Source of the DNA: Nothopassalora personata
Lineage: Eukaryota; Ascomycota; Dothideomycetes; Mycosphaerellales; Mycosphaerellaceae
Length of the DNA stretch: 64,000 bases
Assembly: GCA_033816765.1 (NCBI GenBank)
Contig: CM066288.1
Coordinates: 3,968,001-4,032,000, forward strand
Direction: 5' to 3'
The position numbers and the translations under genes are program-made. The notes under the pieces are model-generated. The model was not told where the DNA came from. It was given only the letters and a program-made list of their open reading frames with translations, and ran no database searches. Below, piece by piece: positions 1 through 10,225 of the stretch; position 1 is the stretch's first letter; each line of letters starts with the position of its first letter.

Positions 1-1242
1 GCAGGCCGTGTCATCCAGGGCATCGGTGGCGGCGGTATACTCTCTCTCAACCTCATCATCATCTCGGACGTTATACCACTGCGCTTCCGAGGAAAGTACA
101 ACAGCTTGCTGCAGCTCTGTGTCTCCGTCGGCTTCAACATCGCTCCAATTATCGGCAGTCTACTGGTCAAGCACACCACTTGGAGATGGCTCTTCTACAT
201 CAACCTGCCCTTTTGTGCAATCGGACTCGCCATCATTCCCTTCGTTCTGAGGTACCAACGACCAGAGTCCACCATCAACGAGAAAATCTCGAGCATCGAC
301 TGGACTGGCTCTACTATCTTCATCATTGGCATCACGACCTTCCTTATCGGCATCACCTGGGGAGGGACACAATTCGCATGGGACAGCGCTGCAACACTCG
401 TGCCCATCATTGCTGGCCTTGCGGCCGTCTTCATGATCGGTCTGTACGAGAAGTACCGGGCCAAGCCTCCCTTCCTGCGCCTGTCTGTCTTCTCGACATG
501 GTCGGCCGCGGCGATCTATGCTTGCACGGTTTTACAAGCTCTGACCCTCTTTGCCGAATTGTACTTCCTGGTCCTTTACCTAATGGCCGTCAAGATGTAC
601 TCACCTCTCCAGTCAGCGACCTACCTACTCGCCTTCACAGTGTGCACTGTACCCACAAGCGGCATTATCGGCCCAATAATCACTCGAACAGGACGCTTCC
701 GCTGGGCGATCTGGTCAGGCTGGCTCATCACAACCCTCGCCCTCGGAGTCCTCACCATCCTCGACGTCAACACACCAACCGCCCACTGGGTCCTCATGTT
801 CATCGCCGCCGGCATCGGCCAAGGACTCCTCTTCATCGCACACTCAATGGCTTCCCAAGCAGCCTGCCAATCCAGCGACGCCGCTCACGCCGCGAGCATG
901 TACAGCTTCATGCGCAGCTTTGGACTTTGCTTGGGAGTAGCTCTGGGAGGCACCATTTTCAGCAATTTCTTGGCACACAAGCTCCTGGCGGCGGGCGTTG
1001 ACCCGGCTACTGCGAAACATGCCGAGAGCTATATTCCTGCTTTACGAGCCATGGCTGAAAGCCCATTGAAGCACAACATCGTTAACGCTTGCACTTGGGC
1101 TTTCCAGAGGCTCTTTGCGACCATGTGTGGACTTGGTGGGCTTGGCTTGGTGATTTCTTGCTTCATTCAAGGTCACACTTTGGACCAAGAATTGCGGAGT
1201 GGGCATGTCCTCAAAAGTGGGCAGAGGTCCTCGGAGGTATGA
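1..1242 (+). CDS. MFS drug/H+ antiporter-like transporter, 5'-truncated
   Basis: The reading frame is open from base 1, so the N-terminal helices lie outside the window. The visible ~413 residues are very hydrophobic with about ten membrane segments. The opening AGRVIQGIGGGG and the following GFNIAPIIGSLL and WRWLFYINLP match the region around TM4-TM5 (motif C) of 14-spanner DHA2-type major facilitator exporters. That family exports drugs, toxins or metabolites across the plasma membrane by proton antiport; the substrate cannot be read from sequence. No intron is needed in the visible part. The C-terminus is short and polar and ends at a TGA/TGA-type stop near 1242. It resembles the transporter at 24153-25925 only at family level. 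Confidence 0.85.
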   Translation, partial: AGRVIQGIGGGGILSLNLIIISDVIPLRFRGKYNSLLQLCVSVGFNIAPIIGSLLVKHTTWRWLFYINLPFCAIGLAIIPFVLRYQRPESTINEKISSIDWTGSTIFIIGITTFLIGITWGGTQFAWDSAATLVPIIAGLAAVFMIGLYEKYRAKPPFLRLSVFSTWSAAAIYACTVLQALTLFAELYFLVLYLMAVKMYSPLQSATYLLAFTVCTVPTSGIIGPIITRTGRFRWAIWSGWLITTLALGVLTILDVNTPTAHWVLMFIAAGIGQGLLFIAHSMASQAACQSSDAAHAASMYSFMRSFGLCLGVALGGTIFSNFLAHKLLAAGVDPATAKHAESYIPALRAMAESPLKHNIVNACTWAFQRLFATMCGLGGLGLVISCFIQGHTLDQELRSGHVLKSGQRSSEV

Positions 1243-1485
1243 GTCGAGGTTGAAGCGATGCTTTCGCTGCGATAGACTTAAGGAAGGCGTTGGTGGAACG
1301 GTATGCATAGACTTGATAGCATTGTATTTGTCACGGAAGCTATCGATGCGTCGTGGTGCCCATCAATCCTTCTTCCTTTGGATTTCCAATGTGCTGAATC
1401 TGAGGAAGTTGTTACCCGTTACCACCATAGTAGCCTCCGCCTGGTGACTACTTTGTTTCGCGTGAAACACTGTCCTCAGAGCACC

Positions 1486-2217
1486 ATGGGCTCGAATTTG
1501 TTCGCGGAAATGTTTGACACCTGGATTTCTCGCCGCATTCTAGAATCTCGTCCAGCAAGATCAACAACCATGTCCGTCCACACCTGTCCGTCAGAACACA
1601 GAGCCGAAAATGGAATGGCCACGTCTCGAAAGTCCGCGATGAAGCAACACAATAACGACGACGTGACGAGAGCAAATGCAGACCGGATCATAGACGACCT
1701 TTCCCTCGGAGGTCTCACAAGATCCCTGCTCCATCTGCTTTCACGAGATCAAGGATTCAAATCTACTCCATCTGCTGCGGCAGACACATCTTCCGCCGAC
1801 ACTGCATCTTATTCTTGGAGTGGCTGGAATTCCAGTCAACATGTCCCATGTGCCGCTACAGCAGTGTGGACCCGAGGGAGCAGGTCGGCACCATCGCAAA
1901 TGAGGATTCGGAAGAGGCCATAGCCTCTCTGTACGAGGCAGGTCGTGATTTTGGGATGCTGGGCACACGCGGACACGGATGTCTTCGAATATTATACGGC
2001 TTTGATAGAGATCGCTGGCTTCTTCCGTGATTGATTTAGAAAGCACGAGCAGAATATCGAGCGTTGGTTTCGAGATATCGCAGATGCGGATCCGATGGCG
2101 CATTGGTGTGTGGAGCTTATGCGGAAGGAGGTGGATTATTGCCGCAAGGAAGGCAAGGAGAGTGTTGCCCTTTTTGCCGGAGCCTTAACTTGGAGAGGCG
2201 ATGGCGGAGCTTTCTAA
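1486..2217 (+). pseudogene. RING-finger protein gene, broken by frameshifts
   Basis: Parts of one RING-H2 domain are spread over different frames. DPCSICFHEI, the first zinc pair, is read in frame 2 (about 1721-1750). CCGRHIFRRHCI and LEWLEFQSTCPMCR, the rest of the ring, are read in frame 3 (about 1773-1856). Only about 25 bases separate them, too few for an intron, so a frameshift is needed. A further protein-like stretch, from TDVFEYYTALIEIAGFF to CRKEGKESVALFAGALTWRG, is read in frame 1 (1975-2214) and carries a TGA at 2032-2034. Upstream, frame 1 from the ATG at 1486 is open (MGSNLFAEMFDTW). RING-H2 proteins are usually ubiquitin ligases. I infer a decayed gene; a sequencing error could explain one shift but not all the lesions. 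The frame 3 to frame 1 change could instead be a weak intron. Confidence 0.6.
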
Positions 2218-2659
2218 CCTACCATCACCGGAGGAGGATGGGTGGTGAGGTCATGAAGACGTCCACTCGCGATAGATGGATGTTCAGGGACGAATATATG
2301 GACGTAGAAGCGGACCGAGGCCTGCTAACAAAAGAGGATGCCGACTCTACGATGACTGAATGATGTCTTAACCGCGACGATGGCAGCTCGGCCGCGCGGT
2401 AGCTGCTTTTCAGGCAGAGCCGTGAGAGCGCGCGTGTCGCTTCGATAAGTGTTAGCTAGGTCGAGGGTGCTCAGAGCAATTTACGCTAGTCAACATTGCT
2501 GTCGGTCTGGAGTGCAGTAGCGACCTCTTCTGTTCTGAGCCCTCGGACATCCTTGCTGGGAAGATCTTAGATACATCGCATTAATCTTCGCAGCGATCTC
2601 ACCCAGATGTCGATCTCGAAGAGGTATCGAAGCTTTCTATCCGGTCGTCTGACACGGCT
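2218..2659. other. Intergenic, no gene seen
   Basis: Between the broken RING gene and the ankyrin fragment. Only short, low-quality ORFs; no repeat or RNA gene was recognised. Confidence 0.5.
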
Positions 2660-3026
2660 TCAGCAAGTTACCCAGCTTCCAATCGTTGGCATGTTGCTTC
2701 GCGAGAAAGCACGCGGTACAGCCTCTGCGATCTCGAAGGCGATCTTAGCTCCAGCAACGACGAGCAAGCGGCAGACATCTGTCGAGCCTACTATAGCAAC
2801 AGACATCAAAGGAGTGACGCCGTCCTTCGCTCGTGCGTCCACATCAGCGACTTTTTCTATCAACATTTTTCACGCGTTCGATGTGCTTGTGGCGTACAGC
2901 GTTCCTTAGAGGTGTTCTGCAGTTACCCGCCATTCTTTGGACCAGAACTGCTGCCCGGTCAGGAGCTGAATCTGAGCTCTTGTCACTCCTGCGTGAGGTT
3001 TGCTCAATCCCTGGCCACGTCTCCAA
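2660..3026 (-). pseudogene. Ankyrin-repeat fragment with a one-base frameshift
   Basis: On the minus strand one frame reads TPLRNAVRHKHIERVK and the next continues MLIEKVADVDARAKDG then VTPLMSVAIVGSTDVCRLLV. Together they make about two ankyrin repeats (TPLxxAxxxxHxxxVxxLLxxGAD pattern). The frame changes at a run of five A (minus strand) near 2868-2873; four A would join the two halves. No start codon with good context and no further repeats were found on either side, so this is a remnant or a small gene hit by an indel. Ankyrin repeats mediate protein binding; no function can be assigned. A homopolymer sequencing error is the main alternative. Confidence 0.5.
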
Positions 3027-3764
3027 GTTCGCGGTCCTCGATCACTCTGCCATCGGCAGCGTGGTATTGCCCGCAGCTACCTGCTCGCCAGTGAAGGAAT
3101 GAGCTGTGCAACACGGTAGACTACAGTCCTGTGCAGAGTTCTTACAGCCCTTCTAGTAGCAGATCCCTCGCTTACACTTCCTACTCTGGAACAGCAAGCT
3201 GACAGGCACACAGGGATTGTACAAACTATGCTGCACAGAACTGCAATGAGAATGCCAAGAGAGGGTCTGTGGGAAGTCTGCACTTTCACGAGGCATGTGA
3301 TGATGTCGACCAATAGGCAGATGTTTCGTGTGGCGAGTGTGCGATCAAGTAGGACAATCCGACGGACAACAGACAACAGCGTAGAGCCTGGCTCGGCTTC
3401 CTGAATCGTGCTGACATTTGCGCACCTGGACTCCGGGAGAGTGCCATAGGCTCAAGCGTGGCACAGTAGTCAGTCTGTGACTACAGTACGTCGGGATCAT
3501 ATACTGAAAGTGTCGATGCTCATCTGCTGATGGAATCGCCGTGAGATCTGCTTCAAGGTCCAATGTCCGTGCATCGACAAGGGCGGGAAACCCCACCAAA
3601 GCATAATCGTTTGTGACAACTTTGTTCCGAAGTATCTCTGCACACCAACCACCGCCCCTTCTCACGTCTCTCGGACTTGAAACGCAGTCCGGCTCCCCAG
3701 ACGCACGGTACCTTTATCCGATACTGTAGCAATTCGACGCGACGCACTTCGCACCTGCCTCAGT
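3027..3764. other. Intergenic, upstream of the RanBP1 gene
   Basis: No convincing coding sequence. The last 150 bases should hold the promoter and 5' UTR of the gene starting at 3765; no clear TATA box was seen. Confidence 0.5.
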
Positions 3765-4563
3765 ATGGCTGAAGAAGACAAGAAGTTGGATACCACCACC
3801 GAAACCAAGCAGGATGACAAGCCTGTGACCGACAAAGCATCAGAGGCAGCAGCCTCCGTCAAGGAGAACGTCTTCAGCATGTTTGGCGGCGGCCCAAAGA
3901 AAGAGGCGAAGCAGGACAACGACGAAGACAACGACCGCTCTGGCTCCGCAAAGGCACAGAAGGACAAGGAGGCCGCGGAGCAGGGCGACGACGATGAGAA
4001 GGCAGTGGAAGAGGAGGCCGACGTTCAATTCGAGCCTGTTGTTCATCTCACCCAGACTGTTGAGACAAGCACAGCTGAGGAGCAAGAGGAGCAGACCTTC
4101 AAGATGCGGGCTAAGCTATTCAAGTTCGACCGTGAGAGCAGAGAGTGGAAAGAGCGAGGCACTGGTGATGTTCGCCTGCTCAAGCACAAGGAGAACGGCA
4201 AGACCAGACTGGTCATGAGGCGCGACAAGACTCTCAAGGTCTGCGCAAACCACTACGGTGAGTGCAAGTTCTTTCCACACATGTGAATCTGTGCTAATGG
4301 TGAAATCCAGTCGTTCCCGACATGAAGCTCTCTCCAAACGTCGGCAGCGACCGCAGCTGGGTATGGAACGCTGCCGCCGATGTGTCCGAGGGCGAGACAG
4401 AGGCTTGCACTCTCGCTATCCGCTTCGCCAACGCCGAAAGTAAGTCAATGTCTATACCACTGGACTGCTTGCGCTGCTAACAGATATCGCAGATGCGAAC
4501 CTGTTCAAGGAGGCTTTCATCAAGGCTCAGCAGGAAAATGAAGCGCTCTTCAAGAAGGAATAA
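3765..4563 (+). CDS. YRB1: Ran-specific GTPase-activating protein (RanBP1/Yrb1)
   Basis: Exons 3765-4257, 4311-4439 and 4493-4563 give 230 residues. Both introns are 53 nt, with GTGAGT or GTAAGT donors and CTAAT or CTAAC branch sites. The first ~80 residues are charged and acidic. A Ran-binding domain follows (about residues 85-220), with [15 protein letters not shown], then [16 protein letters not shown] and, after the first intron, [13 protein letters not shown]. These are the core RanBD signatures. The family binds RanGTP and, together with RanGAP, promotes GTP hydrolysis when nuclear export complexes are dismantled in the cytoplasm. Length matches the usual ~200-250 residues. The ATG at 3765 is the first in frame, within CTCAGTATGGC. 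It works in the same pathway as the importin alpha gene at 14243-15961, but they are not neighbours. Confidence 0.93.
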
Positions 4564-5247
4564 ATCTGAACGACCGATGCAGCTCCCTCCTGCTCAAAAA
4601 GCGCGCGGCACGCAGTATCGATGGCGCGCCTCCACTGCAACGACAGTCGGAAATGAGAAGTCAATGTGGCCACATAGCACGACTATAAGAGGCCGTGCCA
4701 ATACGGCGGCCAGTCGCAGCTTCTAGAAACACAGCATATCTGGGCGTTCCGTACAGCACCTCATCCACAATATCCATTGCACAATACCCATGTGAGGCAA
4801 TGTAGAAGCCATGGCCTCTCAGTTCGATCCAATGTGACGGACAAACTAGATAGATGACCCTATGAACCAATCGAACAGCGCTCGGCGCGATCCGTATCGT
4901 CCATGAAAGTCAGAAGCCTACGGTGACTGTGAATGAGACACCGTGTTGGAGCGACAGGTAAAGTCGTTCGGCGATATACTTCGCAGCAGTACCAGGAAGG
5001 CGGCGCCTGTTGTGCGGCTTGTACCGAGTCCAATTCCGCCTCCTCCACCAACCTTTACGCGCCCACCATTGCCTCGACGGTACCGCTTTCACATCACGTC
5101 TACCACACTACGATTTTGCACTTCCATTCCTCACTTCTGCGCGACCTGCGTTTGCTGAATCGCGCATTAGTCGACTCACTCCACAAAGGCTCCGAGGTCT
5201 TGCGCCTGTGATCACACCCGCGACGCGACAATTATTTCTAGCCGACA
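4564..5247. other. Intergenic between RanBP1 and TAF14 genes
   Basis: 3' region of the RanBP1 gene and promoter of the next gene. Pyrimidine-rich stretches occur near 5040-5130. No gene recognised. Confidence 0.5.
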
Positions 5248-6361
5248 ATGCCTGACGTGAGTGACAGCTTCGCACCTACTTCAATAGCTCCGCAATCGCC
5301 TACTTGACTTGAACACCTCACTTCAGACACCAAAATCTCCGCCGACAGCAACAATGGCACCGAAGCGCGGACTCGCATCGTCCACACCAGTACCGGTCAC
5401 TGACTCGAAGCAGATCAAGAGGACGGTGAAGCTCGTTACCACCCAACATGCCACGTGAGTCTCTATTACCGCCAGGTGACGACCCACAACTGACCCGCGC
5501 CAACAGCGACGATCCGCAAGAAGACGAAGGCATCCCCATGCGAGCATGGGACATCTCCATCTACCTGGTCGGACCGGACGGCGAGGACCTGCCCGCGAAC
5601 TGCTTCGAGAAGGCGACCTACCTCCTACACGAGTCCTTTGGCAAGAGAGCAAAGCAGAGTACGTCACATCAAGAGGACGGCGTACCGGTCGTGGAGGTGA
5701 AGCGGGGACTGACGAGCAGCAGCCATCCGTGCACCGCCATTCCTGATCAAGGAGAAAGGATGGGGTGAGTTCGATATGAGCATCACTCTCACACCCGTGG
5801 GTGCTCCAAAAGGAGGAGACCAGACGATCAACCACGACCTCAATTTCCAGCAAGAGCGATATGAGAGCACACACACAGTGGTAAGTTAAACGCGCGGACG
5901 TCTCGGACGTCGCCAAAATACTGACTCTACCCTCAGACCTTCCGCAACCCCAAGCCAGACCTCATCGAAAGACTGAAAGAGTCCGGCCCAGTCGGCGACA
6001 CAAATGGCGCCCCAGCCAGCAAGCCAGAGAAGAAGCGCATCAAGGCCAACCGCAACGTCGACATGGAGAAGCTCGCCGAAGCCCTCCCTCAACTCCCAGA
6101 AGACGACCTCCTCCAGGTCGTGCAAATGGTACATGACAACAAATCAGAAGAGACCTACACCAAGAACGACGTAGAAAGTGAGTCGTTCCCAGCAGAGCAA
6201 ATCCACTAATCTCCTTTGTTTCCCCGCAGATCCACGCTGAGACTAACATTCGCCCAACAGATGGCGAGTTCCACGTCGACCTCTACACCCTGCCCGACCA
6301 GCTCATCAAGATGCTCTGGGACTTCACCGAGAAGCGCGTGGACATGACAAGCATGACGTAG
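5248..6361 (+). CDS. TAF14: YEATS-domain TFIID/TFIIF subunit TAF14
   Basis: Six exons: 5248-5256, 5327-5454, 5507-5658, 5720-5880, 5937-6177, 6261-6361 (263 residues). The first exon encodes only Met-Pro-Asp. The YEATS domain (about residues 30-150) contains KRTVKLVTTQ, GIPMRAWDISIYLVGPDGED, FLIKEKGWGEFDM and INHDLNFQQERYESTHT. A lysine-rich linker follows, then a C-terminal ET domain with LAEALPQLPEDDLLQVVQMV and HVDLYTLPDQLIKMLWDFTE. Fungal Taf14 reads acylated histone H3 through YEATS and recruits through its ET domain in TFIID, TFIIF, SWI/SNF, INO80 and NuA3. The exon 4 acceptor is ambiguous, because CAGCAG allows loss or gain of one Ala. TAF4 of the same TFIID complex is at 51140-52984. 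Confidence 0.92.
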
Positions 6362-6989
6362 AAAGTTCACGAGCCCCCGATCCGCTGTACCCATCACGAG
6401 AAGAGGACAAGCCCAAGACGAGGCGCACCGAGAACAGTGCGGCAGTACGCTGAGCTGGTGGAATATAATGAGATGGGCATATATGTGCGTGATGAGACGA
6501 GTCTATACCTGAGGGAGGAGAGAGACATTGACTGATATACATACCTCACGCGTTTGCATTTGCTTGAATTGCTGGGACCTCTTCGAAGCGGCAGGGCAAA
6601 GGGAATGGAATGGAATGGAATGGGATGGGATGGAGCGAGGTGTTGGGCGTCTCGAGTAAGCTACGGGAGGTTCTTTCACTGATATCAAGCTTGGTACAGG
6701 GGTTCAGATAAGCGTAGCTACGCGGGCAAAGTCGGCATGTATCACTCGAGGTACTGGCTTGCTGGCTTGCAGGTAGTGGTGTGGTCGAATAATACATCGA
6801 CTATCATGATGGAGTCTGTCTACCTAGGTCCTGATTCTGGTCCTGCTTCCAAATGCGCCTCGGGTATGAGTATCGTGGTATCTGGTCTTCCGGTTCGCCA
6901 TTCCCTGTTGCGCCAGTCATGGAAATGACTAATATCTCTAATGAACGCCCTTCGATTCAAACCGTGGGCCCTGCCGTGTCTTCCTGTGC
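6362..6989. other. Convergent 3' regions
   Basis: Lies between two genes that converge. It contains a short GGAAT/GGGAT repeat but no gene. Confidence 0.5.
6601..6634. repeat. Short GGAAT/GGGAT tandem repeat
   Basis: Imperfect five-base units (GGAAT several times, then GGGAT) in a 3' intergenic region; a simple-sequence tract. Confidence 0.7.
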
Positions 6990-9434
6990 TTATGCCGCTG
7001 GAACGCCATTTCTTGCAGCACGCGTCTTCTTTTGCTGTTCCTTCTTTCTTACCCCTCCCTGTGCCTCCTTGACTAGATTTCTCGCACCCTTGGTCTTTCC
7101 CTCGACTTTCTTCCTGTGCGTCGCGGCCTTTTGCTTCATTTCACGAGATCGGTCAGACAACTTGGAGAGATCCTTGCTAATCAAGAAGCTCCCTTTGCGC
7201 TCGAGCGCCTGCTTAATGCCCTGAAGTCGGTCTCGAGACAGCTCGGTGCGGCTTCGAAGTCTTGCCTTGGCAGACTGCACACCGCCCTTAACGGTCGTTG
7301 TGAGGTCTTTGGTGAACTTGGCGAGATCTCGCTGCAGAAGCACGAAGTCCTTGGTAATGGCCATTGCTGTTTGGTTACTGGCTCTGGCGGCCTTAACGAA
7401 CACAGTCATGGCAGTATTGCCAGCGACCTGAAGATCACGAGCCATGTACAGTGCCATCTGGGTGGTGACATTCTTTGTGGCCCACATGGTGGCGCCGAGC
7501 TCTGTTGTGAGCTTCTCAGTCAGGCTCTTCGCTACGTCTCTCATGACCGCGACATCCTTGCCAACAGCCTTGCCAACGTCACTACTGGCCTTCTCGTAGG
7601 TCTTGCGTTGCAGAATCCTGCTGCCAAAGTAGTGTGGTGCCGTGACATTGATATCTGGCTTCTTGGTCTGCATGTTGACCACGATCGTGCCATAAGCCTC
7701 GTCGACATCGAAGGTGATGTCGTACACGCCATCAATGAGTTTCGTCTGGTTGAAAGTGATCCCCTTGCCGTCAGTGTGGTAGACCTTCGTGGAAGTGAGT
7801 TGAGGAGTCCTGGGCTTGACTGGCAGTGACACGATGATGTGGTTTGGTGCGATGCCCTGGGAGGGGACGTTGGGTATACAGTCTGGGCTGACACGACCAA
7901 GGAAGTCTGTTGTGGCACAGGGTCTTGTCAGCGTAGGGAGCAGGTGCTCGACGTTGACACTCTTTGCTACGTCTGCAGAGTTGATCGCTTTGTCGACAGC
8001 CATGGAGAGTGCCTCACGGCGGACAGCAAGGTCCATCATCGGTGTTGTAGCCGGTATCAAGGTCAGAAGAAGCAGTGGTAGTACGGCCACGAGAGCTGCA
8101 AAGAGTACCTTCAGCCAGTTCATGTCATGGAGGTTGAACTTGCGTCTATTGACCCAGATTCTTGATCTGAGCGGTACACGTTGCGGCGGACCCTGACCAA
8201 GTAGATCAAGAACGAGTTCACTCAGCTCAAGTCGAGGCATCTCAACCAAGTCGTGGTGGTCGATCGTCTGCTTCGTGCGAGAATCACGACCCAGGAGCTG
8301 ACTTGTAGAACGAGGATCCACAGGCCGGAAGGAGCGCTCTTGAATAACGAGTGTGGGTACCTTGAGTTTCTGGACAGCGTTGTAGGCAGTATCAAGCCAG
8401 TCAAGCTCGTTTGCAGCAGCATCCAGAAAGAAAATGGCGATGTTCGGCTTCGTCACGTTGATCTTTGTTTCTCTGTGGTCGCTGGTAGTATAGCTTGAGT
8501 TGTGTGCGCCATCTGAATCCAAGGAAGCTGAAAGGCATAGCTCGACTCCAATACAATGCTGAATGGTGGCTGCGATTCTATCGTCGCCACAGACAACAGC
8601 TGCTGAGGGCGGAGGGATACCAGATGGAGTAGCGGCCAGCCGGACGACTTTAGGTGGCACATCACCTGCGAAAGAGGAAGCCATCGAAGCCATGCTGTCG
8701 GCCAAATTGGCACAAACAAAGTCGAGCTCTTCCAAGGCAACATCGCGACCAGAGAAGAGGAGTATGCGGTTGGTAGTAGAGTCCGGCTCGAGGCTGAAGG
8801 CGATCTTGCCCTGTGATCTGGCACGCATGTATGTGCTTGAGAATGCAGCTGGCATAGTGGACTGACGCGGTGTCTCCATATCCTCCGATGCGTAGCTGTC
8901 GAGCAGTGCGTTCTCGGCCTTGAGCTGTTGTGGTGCACCGCGAGACGATGTAGAGATGTCGACGAACGACGCCTCGGTGCTTAAAGGCGTTTCTAAGTCG
9001 TCGGGAGTCCCCTCTTCCTCGTCATCGTCATCCTCGAGATCGCTGCCGTCTGGTGTCACACGGCCAGCATTGTCATTCGAGGCGAGGCTAGCAGTGTCGT
9101 GGTCGTCTGTGGAGATCTCGGACAGGTCATCGACCATGTCATACTGACTGTCGGCGAAGGAGGCCTCGGACTCGCTTCGTGGACCCATCCTTGCCTTTGC
9201 TCCCAGGGAGCTCAGGGCGGCTGGAGGTGTTGGTGGATATTTCCGTGAGGAAGGCTGTGGAGACGGCAGGTCGTCGAGTGAACCGTCGATGTTCAGGGTG
9301 GGAAAGCTAAATGGGTGATTTGCTGTAGAAGGCTCGACAGAAGGACTGAGGAGCTGGCTGTTCTCGTGACGCGTTAGCTCATCCGCTGCGATGGTTGGGC
9401 AGTCGGTGCTGCCAGTGAGAGTGCTGTCGTCCAT
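6990..9434 (-). CDS. Unknown 814-residue single-span membrane protein
   Basis: One uninterrupted ORF from ATG 9434. The N-terminal ~200 residues are Ser/Pro/Asp-rich and look disordered, with an acidic run (LEDDDDEEEGTPDDL). A more ordered middle part follows (about 210-400). One strong membrane helix, VLFAALVAVLPLLLLTLI, sits near residue 445. After it come a Cys-containing beta-like segment with several N-glycosylation motifs (NQT, NVT, NHT-like) around residues 520-600 and a helical, Lys/Arg-rich C-terminal tail. No domain was recognised; the glycosylation motifs after the helix suggest the C-terminal half is lumenal or extracellular. I expect a conserved fungal protein of unknown role. 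It converges with TAF14 and diverges from the Tul1 gene. Confidence 0.75.
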   Translation of the reverse strand: MDDSTLTGSTDCPTIAADELTRHENSQLLSPSVEPSTANHPFSFPTLNIDGSLDDLPSPQPSSRKYPPTPPAALSSLGAKARMGPRSESEASFADSQYDMVDDLSEISTDDHDTASLASNDNAGRVTPDGSDLEDDDDEEEGTPDDLETPLSTEASFVDISTSSRGAPQQLKAENALLDSYASEDMETPRQSTMPAAFSSTYMRARSQGKIAFSLEPDSTTNRILLFSGRDVALEELDFVCANLADSMASMASSFAGDVPPKVVRLAATPSGIPPPSAAVVCGDDRIAATIQHCIGVELCLSASLDSDGAHNSSYTTSDHRETKINVTKPNIAIFFLDAAANELDWLDTAYNAVQKLKVPTLVIQERSFRPVDPRSTSQLLGRDSRTKQTIDHHDLVEMPRLELSELVLDLLGQGPPQRVPLRSRIWVNRRKFNLHDMNWLKVLFAALVAVLPLLLLTLIPATTPMMDLAVRREALSMAVDKAINSADVAKSVNVEHLLPTLTRPCATTDFLGRVSPDCIPNVPSQGIAPNHIIVSLPVKPRTPQLTSTKVYHTDGKGITFNQTKLIDGVYDITFDVDEAYGTIVVNMQTKKPDINVTAPHYFGSRILQRKTYEKASSDVGKAVGKDVAVMRDVAKSLTEKLTTELGATMWATKNVTTQMALYMARDLQVAGNTAMTVFVKAARASNQTAMAITKDFVLLQRDLAKFTKDLTTTVKGGVQSAKARLRSRTELSRDRLQGIKQALERKGSFLISKDLSKLSDRSREMKQKAATHRKKVEGKTKGARNLVKEAQGGVRKKEQQKKTRAARNGVPAA

Positions 9435-10225
9435 CGCCGCGCTTCATGCGATTGTGCTTGTGTGCGGGAATGGAACGGGGGCGAATGCAGGAGGGTCAGG
9501 CTCGGGTGCCAATATTTCAATGGTGGGAAAGTAGTAAAGGGTGAACGCTGATTGCGGGCAGGTGTCTCTGCCTGAACCTCAGACAGTGAAGAGCTGCGGG
9601 GCGCGGGTTGGCTTACAGCTGGAACGAGCTTTGGGCGGGCGCGTGGGAGACTACTAGAATAGTGAATCAAGAAGTGCGCAGGCAATCAGGCAGGCGAGAA
9701 CACAGCAACGTGTCGAGGTGAATGCAGAGTGTCGTGTCTGCCAGAGCACCGTCGACACATGATGATGATGATGATGATGATGATGGTGATGGTGATGATG
9801 ATCGAGCTCCAGGCAGTCAGGCGTCGTTAGTGGGTTCTAGCGGGGTCAGATACAGTACAGTAGCTTATCGCCTGAAGCTAGTTCTAACTGGAGGTACGCC
9901 CCGGCTGGACCCGATGAGGATATCCGGACCACAGAGCACAGCAACCATCAGCCATGCGCGAGGACGAGAATGAGACGTTCAAGTCTGGATAGCATAATAA
10001 GGTACATCTCGTATAGGACTGATATGTACTGTAGCAGCGTCGCCAACCACATATTCACAGTCACGTTGGGCACGTGCTCATGTACGTCGGTTACGCTACA
10101 TATGTTCTAGCGCTTCTTCGGTTCGGCGGCCGAGGGAGCCTATTCGAGGACCTGAATTCAGTGCTCCCTCCTCCAACGTCCGCGTCTCCTACATGTATCG
10201 CGATCGTCTGTGATATGGAAAGTGG
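9435..10225. other. Divergent promoter region
   Basis: Shared upstream region of the minus-strand membrane protein and the plus-strand Dsc ligase gene. Contains a GAT/GGT microsatellite at 9761-9802. No other gene seen. Confidence 0.55.
9761..9802. repeat. GAT-rich trinucleotide microsatellite
   Basis: About 14 GAT units with two changed to GGT, in a divergent promoter region. Confidence 0.9.

Noticed and set aside
5323..5916. 197-residue minus-strand ORF
   Set aside because: Covers the exons and introns of TAF14 on the other strand; no domain.
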